Origin: an uncultured Roseiflexaceae bacterium
GTDB lineage: Bacteria > Chloroflexota > Chloroflexia > Chloroflexales > Roseiflexaceae
Reading direction: 5' to 3'
Length of the DNA stretch: 13,030 bases
NCBI GenBank assembly: GCA_937974195.1
Contig: CALJIC010000010.1
Span: forward strand, 1-13,030
Shown here: one piece after another, positions 13,000-13,030 of the stretch
How the letters are laid out: each line of letters starts with the position of its first letter
Position numbering within the stretch: the stretch's first letter is position 1
Notes under the pieces: model-generated
What the model was told of the DNA's origin: nothing
What the model saw: only the letters and a program-made list of their open reading frames with translations
The model's database searches: none
Made by a program: the position numbers and the translations under genes

Positions 13000-13030
13000 G
13001 GCGCAGCCCTTCCACACGAAGACGGACCGG

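Overview
This is a GC-rich bacterial window (roughly 70% or more G+C by eye) whose gene content fits the phylum Chloroflexota, of the Chloroflexia or Thermomicrobia type. The signs are F420-dependent enzyme families, a secreted protein with two copies of a 'GLPIFGYPIS...FERARFE' repeat that I associate with Chloroflexota, and intergenic palindromes of the GTCATnCTGAG type. The taxonomic call is an inference, because there is no rRNA or marker gene here.

Left third (1-6317), catabolic and redox genes: a sialidase/BNR-like protein cut by the left edge (minus); a divergent intergenic region packed with hairpins; an F420-dependent DDN-type nitroreductase (plus); a galactonate-dehydratase-like enolase-superfamily enzyme with all active-site residues present (plus); a two-gene minus-strand operon of a metal-dependent cyclase/amidohydrolase followed by a nitrilase-family amidase; and two diverged luciferase-like (LLM) F420-dependent oxidoreductases (plus), the second followed by a strong hairpin between convergent genes. 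Three putative F420 enzymes in under 6 kb, next to sugar-acid and amide/ring-opening hydrolases, suggest a small-molecule degradation neighbourhood. The substrate cannot be read from the sequence.

Middle (6424-10555), minus strand: a secreted repeat protein of unknown function, and then, transcribed together from a promoter near 10627, an inhibitor gene and a nuclease gene separated by 11 bases. The nuclease is a membrane-anchored DNA/RNA non-specific endonuclease of the Anabaena NucA type with a C-terminal lamin-tail domain. The gene before it ends in a domain I recognise as NuiA, the dedicated inhibitor of NucA. The residues I recall as the NuiA contact points (Glu, Trp, C-terminal Thr) are all kept. 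The inhibitor is unusual in being fused to an N-terminal helical/HhH-like region through a long, acidic, Pro/Glu-rich linker built of mosaic DNA repeats. This looks like a nuclease-immunity pair and is the most interesting item in the window.

Right (10802-12999), plus strand: a right-handed beta-helix protein without a signal peptide, overlapped by four bases (ATGA) by a PfkB/ribokinase-family kinase. They are driven by a good TTGACG-18-TATACT promoter that diverges from the inhibitor-nuclease promoter. No tRNA, rRNA, CRISPR array, transposase or phage gene was seen.
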